Source of the DNA: Flavobacterium defluvii
Lineage (GTDB): Bacteria; Bacteroidota; Bacteroidia; Flavobacteriales; Flavobacteriaceae
Direction of reading: 5' to 3'
DNA: 64,000 nt
Assembly: GCF_900129555.1 (NCBI RefSeq)
Contig: NZ_FQWC01000008.1
Span: 1-64,000, forward strand
Under the pieces are notes generated by a model. It was not told where the DNA came from. It did not search any database and worked only from the letters and a program-made list of their open reading frames with translations. The position numbers and the translations under genes were made by a program. Positions 8,523 to 15,823 of this stretch are shown piece by piece. Position 1 is the stretch's first letter; every line of letters begins with the position of its first letter.

Positions 8523-8858
8523 TTAACTACCGTCAGAATACTTAATGTAAGCTTCAACTTCTTGATGTAGCCGAATTATGTCTGCAATGAATTTGGATGC
8601 TGTTGAATTCCGCTTTCCAATCAGGGATCTGGCTATTGAACCCTTCTCACCGCCTGATGCTCCTTGTCCGCTGTAAAGCAGATTCTGTTTTATCTTATTT
8701 TTCAAGGGCATTAGTTCATCAGGAACAGGAGCGCGCAATGCGGATCTTATCTCAAGTTCGGATTCAATCAATCTTTCCTTTGCGTTGCCTTTTCCGATGC
8801 ATAGTTTATAGATTGCTGCGGAACTTTTACCGATAAAATAATGAAAACTTGAATTCAT
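8523..8858 (-). CDS. Hypothetical protein, 111 residues
   Basis: This 111-residue protein is basic and mostly helical. It has a Ser/Gly loop in the middle (YSGQGASGGEKGSIARSLIG) and a C-terminal helix FIADIIRLHQEVEAYIKYSD. It starts 15 bases downstream of the 155-residue gene on the same strand, so the two form a small operon. No domain or homologous family is recognised and no signal peptide or membrane segment is seen. The open frame and conserved-looking composition support a genuine gene of the element cargo. Confidence 0.6.
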   Translation of the reverse strand: MNSSFHYFIGKSSAAIYKLCIGKGNAKERLIESELEIRSALRAPVPDELMPLKNKIKQNLLYSGQGASGGEKGSIARSLIGKRNSTASKFIADIIRLHQEVEAYIKYSDGS

Positions 8859-8873
8859 AATTATGTGAAATTA

Positions 8874-9341
8874 TCATAAGACGAAGTTTGAATCCTTATT
8901 GAAAAAATCCTCGCACCTTTTTTTTACCATTTTATGGCTGCTGTCACCAAAATAGTATTTTTTTAAGCATTCTATCATAGTACGGTATCCGCTTTTGTCA
9001 TAAGCAGCAATGGATCTGGCCACAGTTAGATCTATATTTTCGGTTCTGAAAGCAGGACTTCCTCCTCTGTGTAGGGGTGTAGTTTTAAGCACCAGTTCAA
9101 AATAACCGAATTTGCCAGTAGGCGCATGAATCAGGTATTCCACTTCGTATTCTTCAGAGTTTTGTTTTGGGATTTTTATGTTCTTTATCCTTTTAAATAT
9201 GTACTGTGCTTCCTGCTTAAGCGGCGGATTTTTGAAAACATTATCCTCATATGCCCAAATGAAATAATCTAAATCTGAGAAGACAATCTGCGGCAGCGTC
9301 TTGCCTGAATGCTTTTTTAAGTTAACTGCTGTAAATACCAT
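8874..9341 (-). CDS. Hypothetical protein, 155 residues
   Basis: This 155-residue protein begins MVFTAVNLKKHSGKTLPQI and has FSDLDYFIWAYED at about 21-33, a central YEVEYLIHAPTGKFGYFELVL strand region, and a C-terminal part with FRTENIDLTVARSIAAYDKSGYRTMIECLK followed by RCEDFFNKDSNF. I have the impression of a recurrent hypothetical family of mobile elements, but cannot name it or a function. It is the first gene of a two-gene leftward unit with the 111-residue protein. No transmembrane segment. Confidence 0.6.
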   Translation of the reverse strand: MVFTAVNLKKHSGKTLPQIVFSDLDYFIWAYEDNVFKNPPLKQEAQYIFKRIKNIKIPKQNSEEYEVEYLIHAPTGKFGYFELVLKTTPLHRGGSPAFRTENIDLTVARSIAAYDKSGYRTMIECLKKYYFGDSSHKMVKKRCEDFFNKDSNFVL

Positions 9342-9532
9342 AGCTATTTCATTTTTTAAATTAAATTGCTGATTATTGGCGGAATTCTAATGTAAATATA
9401 CTTTTTAAAAATAACTAAACAGCTATCTCTAATTGATAGACATGTGCTTCCACTTTATGCCAGTGAAAGCCGATTTATATATCATCACATTTAATTAAAA
9501 TAAATTTCTATCTAGTTTAATTATAATCTAAA

Positions 9533-9715
9533 ATGGATAAGGAGATGGAAAACGAGACAGGTTACAATGAGTCGAAGATTACAACTGAAAAAGCGCTGCA
9601 GATGCTTAAATCTGAAGGCTTGGAGGTGACTTTTGAACAGGCGGAGGAAATCTTGTATTTCTTGAGAAAAATTGCTAATATCGCGGTGTTGAAACATTTA
9701 AATAAAACAGAATGA
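9533..9715 (+). CDS. Small helical protein preceding the recombinase
   Basis: This 60-residue acidic helical protein (ITTEKALQMLKSEGLEVTFEQAEEILYFL) overlaps the start of the serine recombinase by four bases (ATGA), so the two are translationally coupled. Similar short proteins often precede large serine recombinases in Bacteroidota elements and tend to be mislabelled as PTS transporter subunits in databases. The ordered helices might bind DNA or the recombinase, and a recombination directionality role is an attractive guess, but there is no direct evidence in the sequence. Confidence 0.7.
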   Translation: MDKEMENETGYNESKITTEKALQMLKSEGLEVTFEQAEEILYFLRKIANIAVLKHLNKTE

Positions 9716-11262
9716 GTAAGATAGCAGATTTGTATATCAGGGTAAGCACTGATGAGCAGGCTGAGAAAGGCTTTTCCCAGCGCAATCAGGAAGAGATGCT
9801 GAGAAAGTACTGTGGCATCAACAGAATTCAGATACGCAATGTGATTTACGAAGACCATTCCGCAAAAACTTTCAACAGGCCGCAATGGAAAAAATTTCTT
9901 GCCGACATCAAAAAGCACAAAAACAAAATAAGTCTGGTTCTTTTTATGAAGTGGGACAGGTTCAGCCGAAACGCGGGCGATGCCTATCAGATGATAAATC
10001 AATTAAGGGTTTTGGGAGTCGAACCGCAGGCAATTGAACAGCCGTTAGATTTAAGCGTTCCGGAGAACAAAATGATGCTCGCATTTTATCTCGCTGCGCC
10101 CGAGGTCGAAAATGACCGCAGGGCCCTAAATACGTTTCAGGGCCTCAGAAGGGGCAAAAAAGAGGGCAGGCATATGGGAATGGCTCCGTATGGCTATGCT
10201 AACAAAGTTACCGAAGATGGAAAAAAGTATATTGCAATTGTACCGGATAAGGCTGCAAACGTTGTTTGGGTATATGAACAGATTGCAAAAAATATTTTCA
10301 GTACCGAATCAATATATCAGACAGCCAAAGAAAAGGGCATGGGGATTTCCAAGAACAACATGTGGCTGATTATAAGAAATCCATTATACTGCGGAATGAT
10401 AGTAGTTCCAAAGTATCGAGATGAGGAAGAAAGGCTTGTAAAGGGGCAGCATGATCCAATAATCAGCCAAGATCTTTTCTATAAAGTTCAGGATATACTG
10501 AACAGTAAAGCAAGGACCTACAGACCAAAAATCAAAACAATTGAGAATTTTCCCCTCAGGGGCTTTTTTGTCTGTCCTGAATGCGGACAGAAATTGGGAG
10601 GCAGCAAGTGCAGGGGCAGAAGCAGAGACTACTACTATTACCACTGCGATAAAGTATGCAAGTGGAGGGTAAATTCCGAAATGGCCAATAGCGTATTTAG
10701 AGGGCATTTAAATAAGTTCAAGCCTTTGGCTGAAGTAAGAAAATTATACAGTGCAGTTCTGCTTGAAGCATACAGGGAACATACAGGATTGGTTATAAAT
10801 GAGAAAAAGAAATCCCTGGAACAGATTGGGGTTTACGAAAAAAAACTGGCTGTTGCCAGAAACCTCCTGGTTACCGAGAAGATAGATGCCGATGACTATC
10901 ATTTAATGAAGACAGAATACAATGCTGAGATCAGCAGGCTTGAAAATGAGATTGGAAATGTGGATGAAGACCGAGCCAATATTGAATCTTTAATGAACAC
11001 AGGACTGCAAAACCTAATAAAGCTCGGCGAGGCCTTTGGTGACGGGTCTTTAGTCGACTCCAGAGAGATAATCGGTTTAATTTTTCCCGAAAATTTCACA
11101 TTTCAAAACAATAAAATCCAAACCGCTAGGGTCAACGAAATGTTCAAGTGCATCTATCTGGTAAACAATAGATTACGGGCAAAAAAAAACGGGACAAAAG
11201 ATGATATTTTTCTTTTGTCCCGAGTAGTGACCTCGACAGGATTCAAACCTGTAACCTTCTGA
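9712..11262 (+). CDS. Large serine recombinase (element integrase)
   Basis: This 516-residue recombinase has an N-terminal resolvase domain with LYIRVSTDEQAEKGFS at residues 7-22 (nucleophile Ser12, partner Arg10) and WDRFSRNAGD further on. The Recombinase domain lies around 150-270. A zinc ribbon (CPECGQKL, then YHCDKVCKW) sits at about 290-325, followed by a coiled coil. It cuts and rejoins DNA to insert or excise the element. It is translationally coupled to the 60-residue gene. The final residues, from KKNGTKDD to the stop, are encoded by DNA that is also the terminator and 3' half of tRNA-Arg on the other strand. The stop TGA at 11260-11262 lies opposite the tRNA anticodon stem, which points to the tRNA as the attachment site. 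Confidence 0.92.
   Translation: MSKIADLYIRVSTDEQAEKGFSQRNQEEMLRKYCGINRIQIRNVIYEDHSAKTFNRPQWKKFLADIKKHKNKISLVLFMKWDRFSRNAGDAYQMINQLRVLGVEPQAIEQPLDLSVPENKMMLAFYLAAPEVENDRRALNTFQGLRRGKKEGRHMGMAPYGYANKVTEDGKKYIAIVPDKAANVVWVYEQIAKNIFSTESIYQTAKEKGMGISKNNMWLIIRNPLYCGMIVVPKYRDEEERLVKGQHDPIISQDLFYKVQDILNSKARTYRPKIKTIENFPLRGFFVCPECGQKLGGSKCRGRSRDYYYYHCDKVCKWRVNSEMANSVFRGHLNKFKPLAEVRKLYSAVLLEAYREHTGLVINEKKKSLEQIGVYEKKLAVARNLLVTEKIDADDYHLMKTEYNAEISRLENEIGNVDEDRANIESLMNTGLQNLIKLGEAFGDGSLVDSREIIGLIFPENFTFQNNKIQTARVNEMFKCIYLVNNRLRAKKNGTKDDIFLLSRVVTSTGFKPVTF
11181..11222 (-). terminator. Rho-independent terminator of tRNA-Arg
   Basis: On the minus strand CGGGACAAAAGA (from 11222) pairs with TCTTTTGTCCCG (to 11190), a 12-bp stem with a 9-base loop, followed by nine T's (11189-11181). 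It starts 5 bases beyond the tRNA 3' end and is embedded in the 3' end of the recombinase reading frame. Confidence 0.85.
11228..11262. other. Probable attachment-site half within tRNA-Arg
   Basis: The 3' half of the tRNA coincides with the last 35 bases of the recombinase gene. Elements that target tRNA genes restore the tRNA by carrying its 3' end, so this block should be repeated at the far end of the element, which is left of position 1. No second copy is visible in the window. The crossover core cannot be placed from this sequence alone. Confidence 0.4.
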
Positions 11263-11301
11263 GCCGTAATCAGATGCGCTATTCAGTTGCGCCACGAGGC
11301 C
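11228..11301 (-). tRNA. tRNA-Arg (anticodon ACG)
   Basis: The minus strand folds into a full 74-base cloverleaf. The acceptor stem pairs GGCCTCG with CGAGGTC (one G-T pair) and the discriminator base is A. The anticodon stem TCTGA/TCAGA encloses loop TTACGGC, giving anticodon ACG, read as ICG after A34 editing and decoding CGN arginine codons. The T arm ACAGG-TTTGAAT-CCTGT is canonical. CCA is not encoded. A perfect-looking promoter lies upstream and a strong terminator downstream. Confidence 0.96.
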
Positions 11302-11355
11302 TTTTTGTTTCATTAAGCTAATTTTCGTAGCTTTGTTGAACGCTGTTTGCGGGTG

Positions 11356-11385
11356 CAAATATAGAGATAAATACGAGATAAACAA
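11356..11385 (-). promoter_or_regulatory. tRNA-Arg promoter (Bacteroidota type)
   Basis: On the minus strand TTG (11385-11383) is followed by 19 bases and TATATTTG (11363-11356), an excellent match to the Bacteroidota consensus TTG-N19-TAnnTTTG. The start of transcription would be about 48 bases before the tRNA. Confidence 0.8.
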
Positions 11386-11413
11386 GCGAAAAATTACAGA
11401 AAAATAAAAAAAA

Positions 11414-11926
11414 ATGAAGATTGAAAATTATATACGTGATATTCAGGGTTTTCCTAAAGAAGGAATTTTATTTAAAGATATCACGCCGCTCTTAAATAAC
11501 GTTGAAGCAAGACAAGAATGCCTGTCTATTTTGGTAAATTCTTTAAAAGGGCAAAAAATTGACAAGGTGGTAGGAGCAGAAAGCCGCGGTTTTTTCTTCG
11601 GAATGTTATTGGCACAAGAATTAAAAGCAGGATTTATTCCGGTTAGAAAACCCAAAAAACTACCATACGAAACTATTTCAGCTTCATACGAATTAGAATA
11701 TGGTACAGACAGGCTTGAAATGCATACAGATGCAATCCAAAAAGGAGACCGCATTTTAATTCATGACGATGTTCTTGCAACGGGTGGAACTGCAAAAGCC
11801 GTTTGCGAATTGGTCGAAAAACTAGGAGGCGAAATTGTACAATGCAATTTTTTAATGGAACTTTCTTTTTTAAACGGAAGAGAAAAAATCAAAGAATTTC
11901 CGGTTTTTGCTGCGCTGACTTATTAA
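11414..11926 (+). CDS. apt: Adenine phosphoribosyltransferase
   Basis: This 170-residue enzyme makes AMP from adenine and PRPP in purine salvage. The family start IRDIQGFPKEGILFKDITPLL is at residues 8-27. VVGAESRGFFFG is at 52-63 and the PRPP-binding loop HDDVLATGGTA at 117-127. The length is normal. It is the first chromosomal gene after the tRNA. Its stop overlaps by 4 bases with the convergent response regulator gene, leaving no room for an ordinary terminator. Confidence 0.96.
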   Translation: MKIENYIRDIQGFPKEGILFKDITPLLNNVEARQECLSILVNSLKGQKIDKVVGAESRGFFFGMLLAQELKAGFIPVRKPKKLPYETISASYELEYGTDRLEMHTDAIQKGDRILIHDDVLATGGTAKAVCELVEKLGGEIVQCNFLMELSFLNGREKIKEFPVFAALTY

Positions 11927-12573
11927 ACAAATACGATTTTATGTTTAACAGCGTACAAAACTAAACCTATTCTCGTTTTTATCTCTAATTTATCAAACAA
12001 ACTTTCTCTGTAACCATCAATGGTTTTGGGACTTAGGCACATTTCTGATGCGATTTCCTTATAAGTCATTTCTGTACAGGCATGTTTTATAAAAACCAGT
12101 TCTTTTTCTTTTAAGTTTATTTTTTTATTGTCGCTGTTAACTTTATTTACAAGCATTCCGGATACTAATTCAGTAAAATAAAATCCTTTTTCCACTACTG
12201 ATTCTATAGCATCTTTAAAAATCTCCGGAGAAGTATCTTTTAATAAATAACCTTTTGCTCCGTTTGTAATCATTTTAATAATTATTTCTTCGTCGTCATT
12301 TACAGAAAGAGCAATTACTTTCAAGTTAGGTCTGTTCTCATTAAGCCATTTCATAGTGCTTAAGCCATCTAAAACGGGCATATTAACATCCAGTAATACT
12401 AAATCAATATGGGTATCGGGATTTTCCTGAAGATATGATATAAATACTTTTCCGTTTTCAAATCGCTGGATCACTTCATAATCTCCAAAACTTTTAATTA
12501 GAAGTTCTAATGATTGAGAAAAAAGCTGGTGATCGTCGACAATAATAAGTTTACTTTTAATATTCGGTTTCAT
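11923..12573 (-). CDS. NarL/LuxR-type response regulator
   Basis: This 216-residue regulator has a receiver domain (VDDHQLFSQSLELL; phospho-acceptor Asp62 in LLDVNMPVLDG; switch-region Lys in GAKGYLLKDTSPE near 118). A LuxR-type helix-turn-helix follows at about 150-210 (EMTYKEIASEMCLSPKTIDGYRESL). It should bind DNA when phosphorylated by the adjacent kinase. The two genes overlap by 17 bases, evidence for co-translation. The targets are not known; the membrane protein and the 144-residue gene of the same operon are natural candidates for the signalling circuit. Confidence 0.93.
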   Translation of the reverse strand: MKPNIKSKLIIVDDHQLFSQSLELLIKSFGDYEVIQRFENGKVFISYLQENPDTHIDLVLLDVNMPVLDGLSTMKWLNENRPNLKVIALSVNDDEEIIIKMITNGAKGYLLKDTSPEIFKDAIESVVEKGFYFTELVSGMLVNKVNSDNKKINLKEKELVFIKHACTEMTYKEIASEMCLSPKTIDGYRESLFDKLEIKTRIGLVLYAVKHKIVFV

Positions 12574-13345
12574 TGGTTGTTGTTAAAGGGTATTCTAAAG
12601 TTACAGTTGTTCCTGATGAATCTGATTCCATAATTAATTGTGCTCCAATTAATTTGGCACGCGATTTCATGTTGGTTAATCCTAATCCGGAATTTGCTTG
12701 TTGTGAATTATAGCCAATTCCAAAATCTTTTAATTTCAACTGAAAAAGATCTTCGGTTGTTACAATATCAACTTCATATAAATCGCTGTGTGAGTGTTTT
12801 AAACTATTGTGCAAAGCTTCCTGAAAAATGCGGTAAATGAACAAATCGTGCTCCATACTGATTTTTGGAATTTCTCCTTTCAAATTATAGCGATACTGAA
12901 TTTTTTTAAGCTTTTTTACGCGTTCTAAATCTTGTTTTATAGCTTCTATAAAGTTGCTTTGCAGTAAATTATCTTTGTTAATGATACGCGATAAAATTCT
13001 GAGTTCGTCTAGTGCTTTTGCCAGCACATCTTTAAGATCTTTTAATTCTTTTACTTCAATACTTTTGCTGCTTATAGACATATTGAGCTGCATAATTCCA
13101 ACCGAAATAATCTGACCAATATTATCGTGAAGTTCTTTACTGATTTCAGAAAGTGTCTGGTCTTTAATTTCGATTCGGGTTTTTACTAATTCGGATTGAA
13201 AATACATCTCAGATTCCATTTTTTCGACCAGATAATTATTCTTCTTTTTTAAAAAATAAAAGAAAAGAACAAGTACAATGACCAGTAAAGTAAAAAATAC
13301 AATACCTAATGAAATAACTAATAATTGTATTTCTTTTCGCTCCAT
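12557..13345 (-). CDS. Sensor histidine kinase, HisKA_3 type
   Basis: This 262-residue kinase has one N-terminal membrane helix (about 7-32), a short linker, and the HisKA_3 dimerisation helix with ISKELHDNIGQII, His73 being the phospho-acceptor. The HATPase domain ends the protein (DFGIGYNSQQANSGLGLTNM, about 217-236). There is no extracellular sensing domain, so sensing may be provided by the seven-helix membrane protein encoded just upstream, whose gene overlaps this one by 28 bases. Downstream it overlaps its response regulator by 17 bases. Confidence 0.92.
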   Translation of the reverse strand: MERKEIQLLVISLGIVFFTLLVIVLVLFFYFLKKKNNYLVEKMESEMYFQSELVKTRIEIKDQTLSEISKELHDNIGQIISVGIMQLNMSISSKSIEVKELKDLKDVLAKALDELRILSRIINKDNLLQSNFIEAIKQDLERVKKLKKIQYRYNLKGEIPKISMEHDLFIYRIFQEALHNSLKHSHSDLYEVDIVTTEDLFQLKLKDFGIGYNSQQANSGLGLTNMKSRAKLIGAQLIMESDSSGTTVTLEYPLTTTNETEY

Positions 13346-13965
13346 AAAAAACCAGTTATATAACAGCCATGTGCTAAAAAATTTAAGATAAACAATACTA
13401 AACTAAATACTGATTCGTCTTGTTTGATAAGAAACCAGTTGATAGCCAGCATAAATGGGGTAAAAGGAACATGAAAAACCAATATTCCTAAAACATACCA
13501 GAAAAAAACAGATCGTTTAAAATTTAAAATTTTGTCTGAATTAAAAATCTCTACCAAATATAAACAGGATAATATTAAAACCAACACAACTCCTATAGCG
13601 AAACTATACGTAAACGAACGATTTGTGTCTTCCTTAAAATAAATGCTGTTTAAAATAAAGGAAATCACAAATAATACTAAAAAGAAAACTGCAGTCATTC
13701 TATAATTAATTTTTAGCAGAAGACTTCGCAGCAGCAATATAAAGGCGGAGAAACTAACGAACATATAAAAATTATAGACATAATAATTTAATAAGCCCGT
13801 CCAATAAGTGAAATAATATCCGATAAATTCTATTAGAACAGAAAACCAGATTAAAATTACTAAAAATTTAGCTTTCTTACCAGGTAATTTATGCATTGAA
13901 ATTAATCCGATGCTTCCTGATAATAAAGCTAAATAAATGATATACGATCTTAAAAATTCAAACAT
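13318..13965 (-). CDS. Multi-span membrane protein of two-component cluster
   Basis: This 215-residue protein is almost entirely hydrophobic with about seven predicted helices (for example IIYLALLSGSIGLI, FLVILIWFSVLIEFIGYY, FFLVLFVISFILNSIYF). Its gene overlaps the kinase gene downstream by 28 bases and starts 6 bases after the stop of the 144-residue gene. Such overlaps make it a likely sensory or accessory subunit for the sensorless kinase, an inference from arrangement rather than from a recognised domain. Family not recognised. Confidence 0.75.
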   Translation of the reverse strand: MFEFLRSYIIYLALLSGSIGLISMHKLPGKKAKFLVILIWFSVLIEFIGYYFTYWTGLLNYYVYNFYMFVSFSAFILLLRSLLLKINYRMTAVFFLVLFVISFILNSIYFKEDTNRSFTYSFAIGVVLVLILSCLYLVEIFNSDKILNFKRSVFFWYVLGILVFHVPFTPFMLAINWFLIKQDESVFSLVLFILNFLAHGCYITGFLWSEKKYNY

Positions 13966-13971
13966 AATTTA

Positions 13972-14406
13972 TTAGTATACTAAACTTGGCGGTCTACCGA
14001 TATTTCCGTAATTCATTGGATCAAGGCTTTGAATATCAGCCGGCATTGATTCCTGAACTAATGCAAAACTTTGAACTTTCGCAGTATTATTTTCGATTTT
14101 TGTTCCGGTAGGCACCAAGAATAAAGTTGTTAATCCGGCTTTTTCACCATGTTTTTCGTCATCTGGATAGACACCAAAATAAAAACGTATGCCATCTACG
14201 TTGTATCCATCTTGTGCTCCATGGGTTTTAATATAGTGTATATAACTTTCTAATGCTTCTAGCGAATACCAAATAGCATTTGCATCTTCTTTTTTTGCTT
14301 TTTTTCCAGTTAATGAAGCAGCTTTTTTAGTATTGTAATTAATATTTAACTGCTTTGCAAACTCTTTAGTTATTAACTGACTTGGTTTTGCGGGTGGATT
14401 TTTCAT
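13972..14406 (-). CDS. Hypothetical cytoplasmic protein, 144 residues
   Basis: This 144-residue protein has a lysine-rich N-terminal region (KPSQLITKEFAKQLN, TKKAASLTGKKAKKEDANA), a central WYSLEALESYIHYIKTHGAQ, then IRFYFGVYPDDEKHGEKAGLTTLFLVPTGTK, and a proline-rich end with MNYGNIGRPPSLVY. It is the first gene of the four-gene leftward cluster with the membrane protein, kinase and regulator. I recognise the general pattern of a Flavobacteriia hypothetical protein but no function. Confidence 0.7.
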   Translation of the reverse strand: MKNPPAKPSQLITKEFAKQLNINYNTKKAASLTGKKAKKEDANAIWYSLEALESYIHYIKTHGAQDGYNVDGIRFYFGVYPDDEKHGEKAGLTTLFLVPTGTKIENNTAKVQSFALVQESMPADIQSLDPMNYGNIGRPPSLVY

Positions 14407-14739
14407 GATTTTGTAAAATTTAATTGGTTAATGGTTTAGTTACATTTTGATTCTTGCAGATTCCAAAATTATTTGAAACATAAAATCGTGTCAAGGGGAA
14501 AAATACCCTTTTTTATACAGGTAAAATTATTTAAAAAAACGGGTTAAAGTACTGTTTCATAATAAATTATAATTAAATAATTTTACATCATCAATTTAAG
14601 CACTAAATCTGGAATCTGAATATGTTATATAAACTATGTGAAAATCAAGAGCTTGATAAATAATAAAACTTAAATTTTACAGCTCTTAATCTAAAAGCCT
14701 CAACGAATTTTAGCAAAAAATAATTCTAAATAGAAAGGC
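14407..14739. other. Divergent intergenic region, no gene
   Basis: These 333 bases lie between divergent genes. They are strongly AT-rich and have no protein-coding potential. A short hairpin (AAGGG at 14493-14497 with CCCTT at 14506-14510) is the only structure noticed. Promoters for the two-component cluster and the muramidase are expected here, but no clear TAnnTTTG box was found. Confidence 0.5.
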
Positions 14740-15564
14740 ATGAGAACTATTAAATTAGGAGTTAAATCCAATGAAGTTTATTATTTAAACGAACTTCTGG
14801 TAAAATTAGGGTACAATGTAGTGGTTTCAGATAATTTTGGAACAGCGACAGACAAGGCAGTCAAAGATTTTCAGTTAAAAAACAATTTGGTTGTAGATGG
14901 TGTAGTAGGTTTAAAAAGCTGGACGACACTTTTAGAAAAAACAAAAAATATTGCGTCATCAAATTCAAAACTGCTTTCAGAGCAAAACCTTATAGATTTT
15001 GCAAAACAGTTTAATCTTGAACTTGCGGTGGTAAAAGCAGTAAACGAAGTCGAGAGTAACGGAAAAGGATTTTTGGTTGACGGAAGGCCAAAGATTTTAT
15101 TTGAAGGCCATATTTTTTGGAAAGAATTAAAGAAAAGAAATATTGATCCGAAAAAATATGCGAATAGTTCCAATCAGAATGTTTTGTTTGAAAACTATAA
15201 TAAAAAATATTATGTAGGTGGAGCAGAGGAATACAATCGTTTAGAAAAAGCGGCTAGTTTAAGTAATGATAAAAATTTTCGTGATGCTGCAAATTCATCG
15301 GCATCATGGGGGCTTTTTCAAATTATGGGTTTTAATGCCGTGTCAATTGGTTATACAAACATTGATGAATTTGTAACTAAAATGGGGGAGAATGAAGGCG
15401 AACACTTAAAAGCTTTTGGATTATTTCTTAAAAAGAACAATTTAATTCAAACGCTGCGCGACAAAAACTGGGTGAAATTTGCCTTAGGATATAACGGAAC
15501 AGCTTATAAAACAAATAAATACGACGAAAAATTAAAACGTGCGTATCTAAAATATTCTAAATAA
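14740..15564 (+). CDS. Peptidoglycan-binding N-acetylmuramidase
   Basis: This 274-residue protein has a peptidoglycan-binding domain at about 1-66 (VKSNEVYYLNELLVKLGY, FGTATDKAVKDFQ) and an N-acetylmuramidase (DUF3380) domain after residue 82. The catalytic acidic residues should be in KAVNEVESNGKGF (Glu103 or Glu105). The family blocks PKILFEGHIFWKEL and SWGLFQIMGFNA are present. It has no signal peptide, so it is either released by lysis or exported by another route, as for phage endolysins. It stands alone, without phage neighbours, and AAAGGC just before the ATG may serve as a weak ribosome binding site. Confidence 0.88.
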   Translation: MRTIKLGVKSNEVYYLNELLVKLGYNVVVSDNFGTATDKAVKDFQLKNNLVVDGVVGLKSWTTLLEKTKNIASSNSKLLSEQNLIDFAKQFNLELAVVKAVNEVESNGKGFLVDGRPKILFEGHIFWKELKKRNIDPKKYANSSNQNVLFENYNKKYYVGGAEEYNRLEKAASLSNDKNFRDAANSSASWGLFQIMGFNAVSIGYTNIDEFVTKMGENEGEHLKAFGLFLKKNNLIQTLRDKNWVKFALGYNGTAYKTNKYDEKLKRAYLKYSK

Positions 15565-15634
15565 TGATTACTACTTAAAATAATCATTATTTATCGGCTA
15601 GGTTTTGCGTTAGTATTTTTTGAAATTTTAATTA

Positions 15635-15732
15635 ACCGCAAAATCCGCAAAGGATTACGTAAAGAAAAAAACTTTGATGATGTGGGTCTCAAAGTTTAGA
15701 AAGCTTTGTGAAATTCTTTGCGAGTTTTACGG
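15635..15732. repeat. Degenerate CCGCAAA inverted repeat
   Basis: The left arm reads CCGCAAAATCCGCAAAGG and the right arm TTCTTTGCGAGTTTTACGG, a decayed palindrome of the CCGCAAAG / CTTTGCGG type that recurs in Flavobacterium intergenic regions. It lies just after the muramidase gene. Confidence 0.5.
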
Positions 15733-15771
15733 GGAAAAATTAAGTTTTAAAAAAAAGAAACTTAAAAAAAT

Positions 15772-15802
15772 AAACCCGACAGGTTTTAGACTTGTCGGGT
15801 TT
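15772..15802 (-). terminator. Terminator of pheT
   Basis: AAACCCGACA (15772-15781) pairs with TGTCGGGTTT (15793-15802), a 10-bp stem with an 11-base loop. On the minus strand it is followed by a T-rich tract, and it lies 22 bases beyond the pheT stop codon. Confidence 0.85.
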
Positions 15803-15823
15803 GTTATTTAATGACTTTAATAT

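Noticed and set aside
14740..15564. Prophage remnant suggested by an endolysin-like muramidase
   Set aside because: No phage structural, terminase or integrase genes flank it. It is more simply a stand-alone chromosomal gene.
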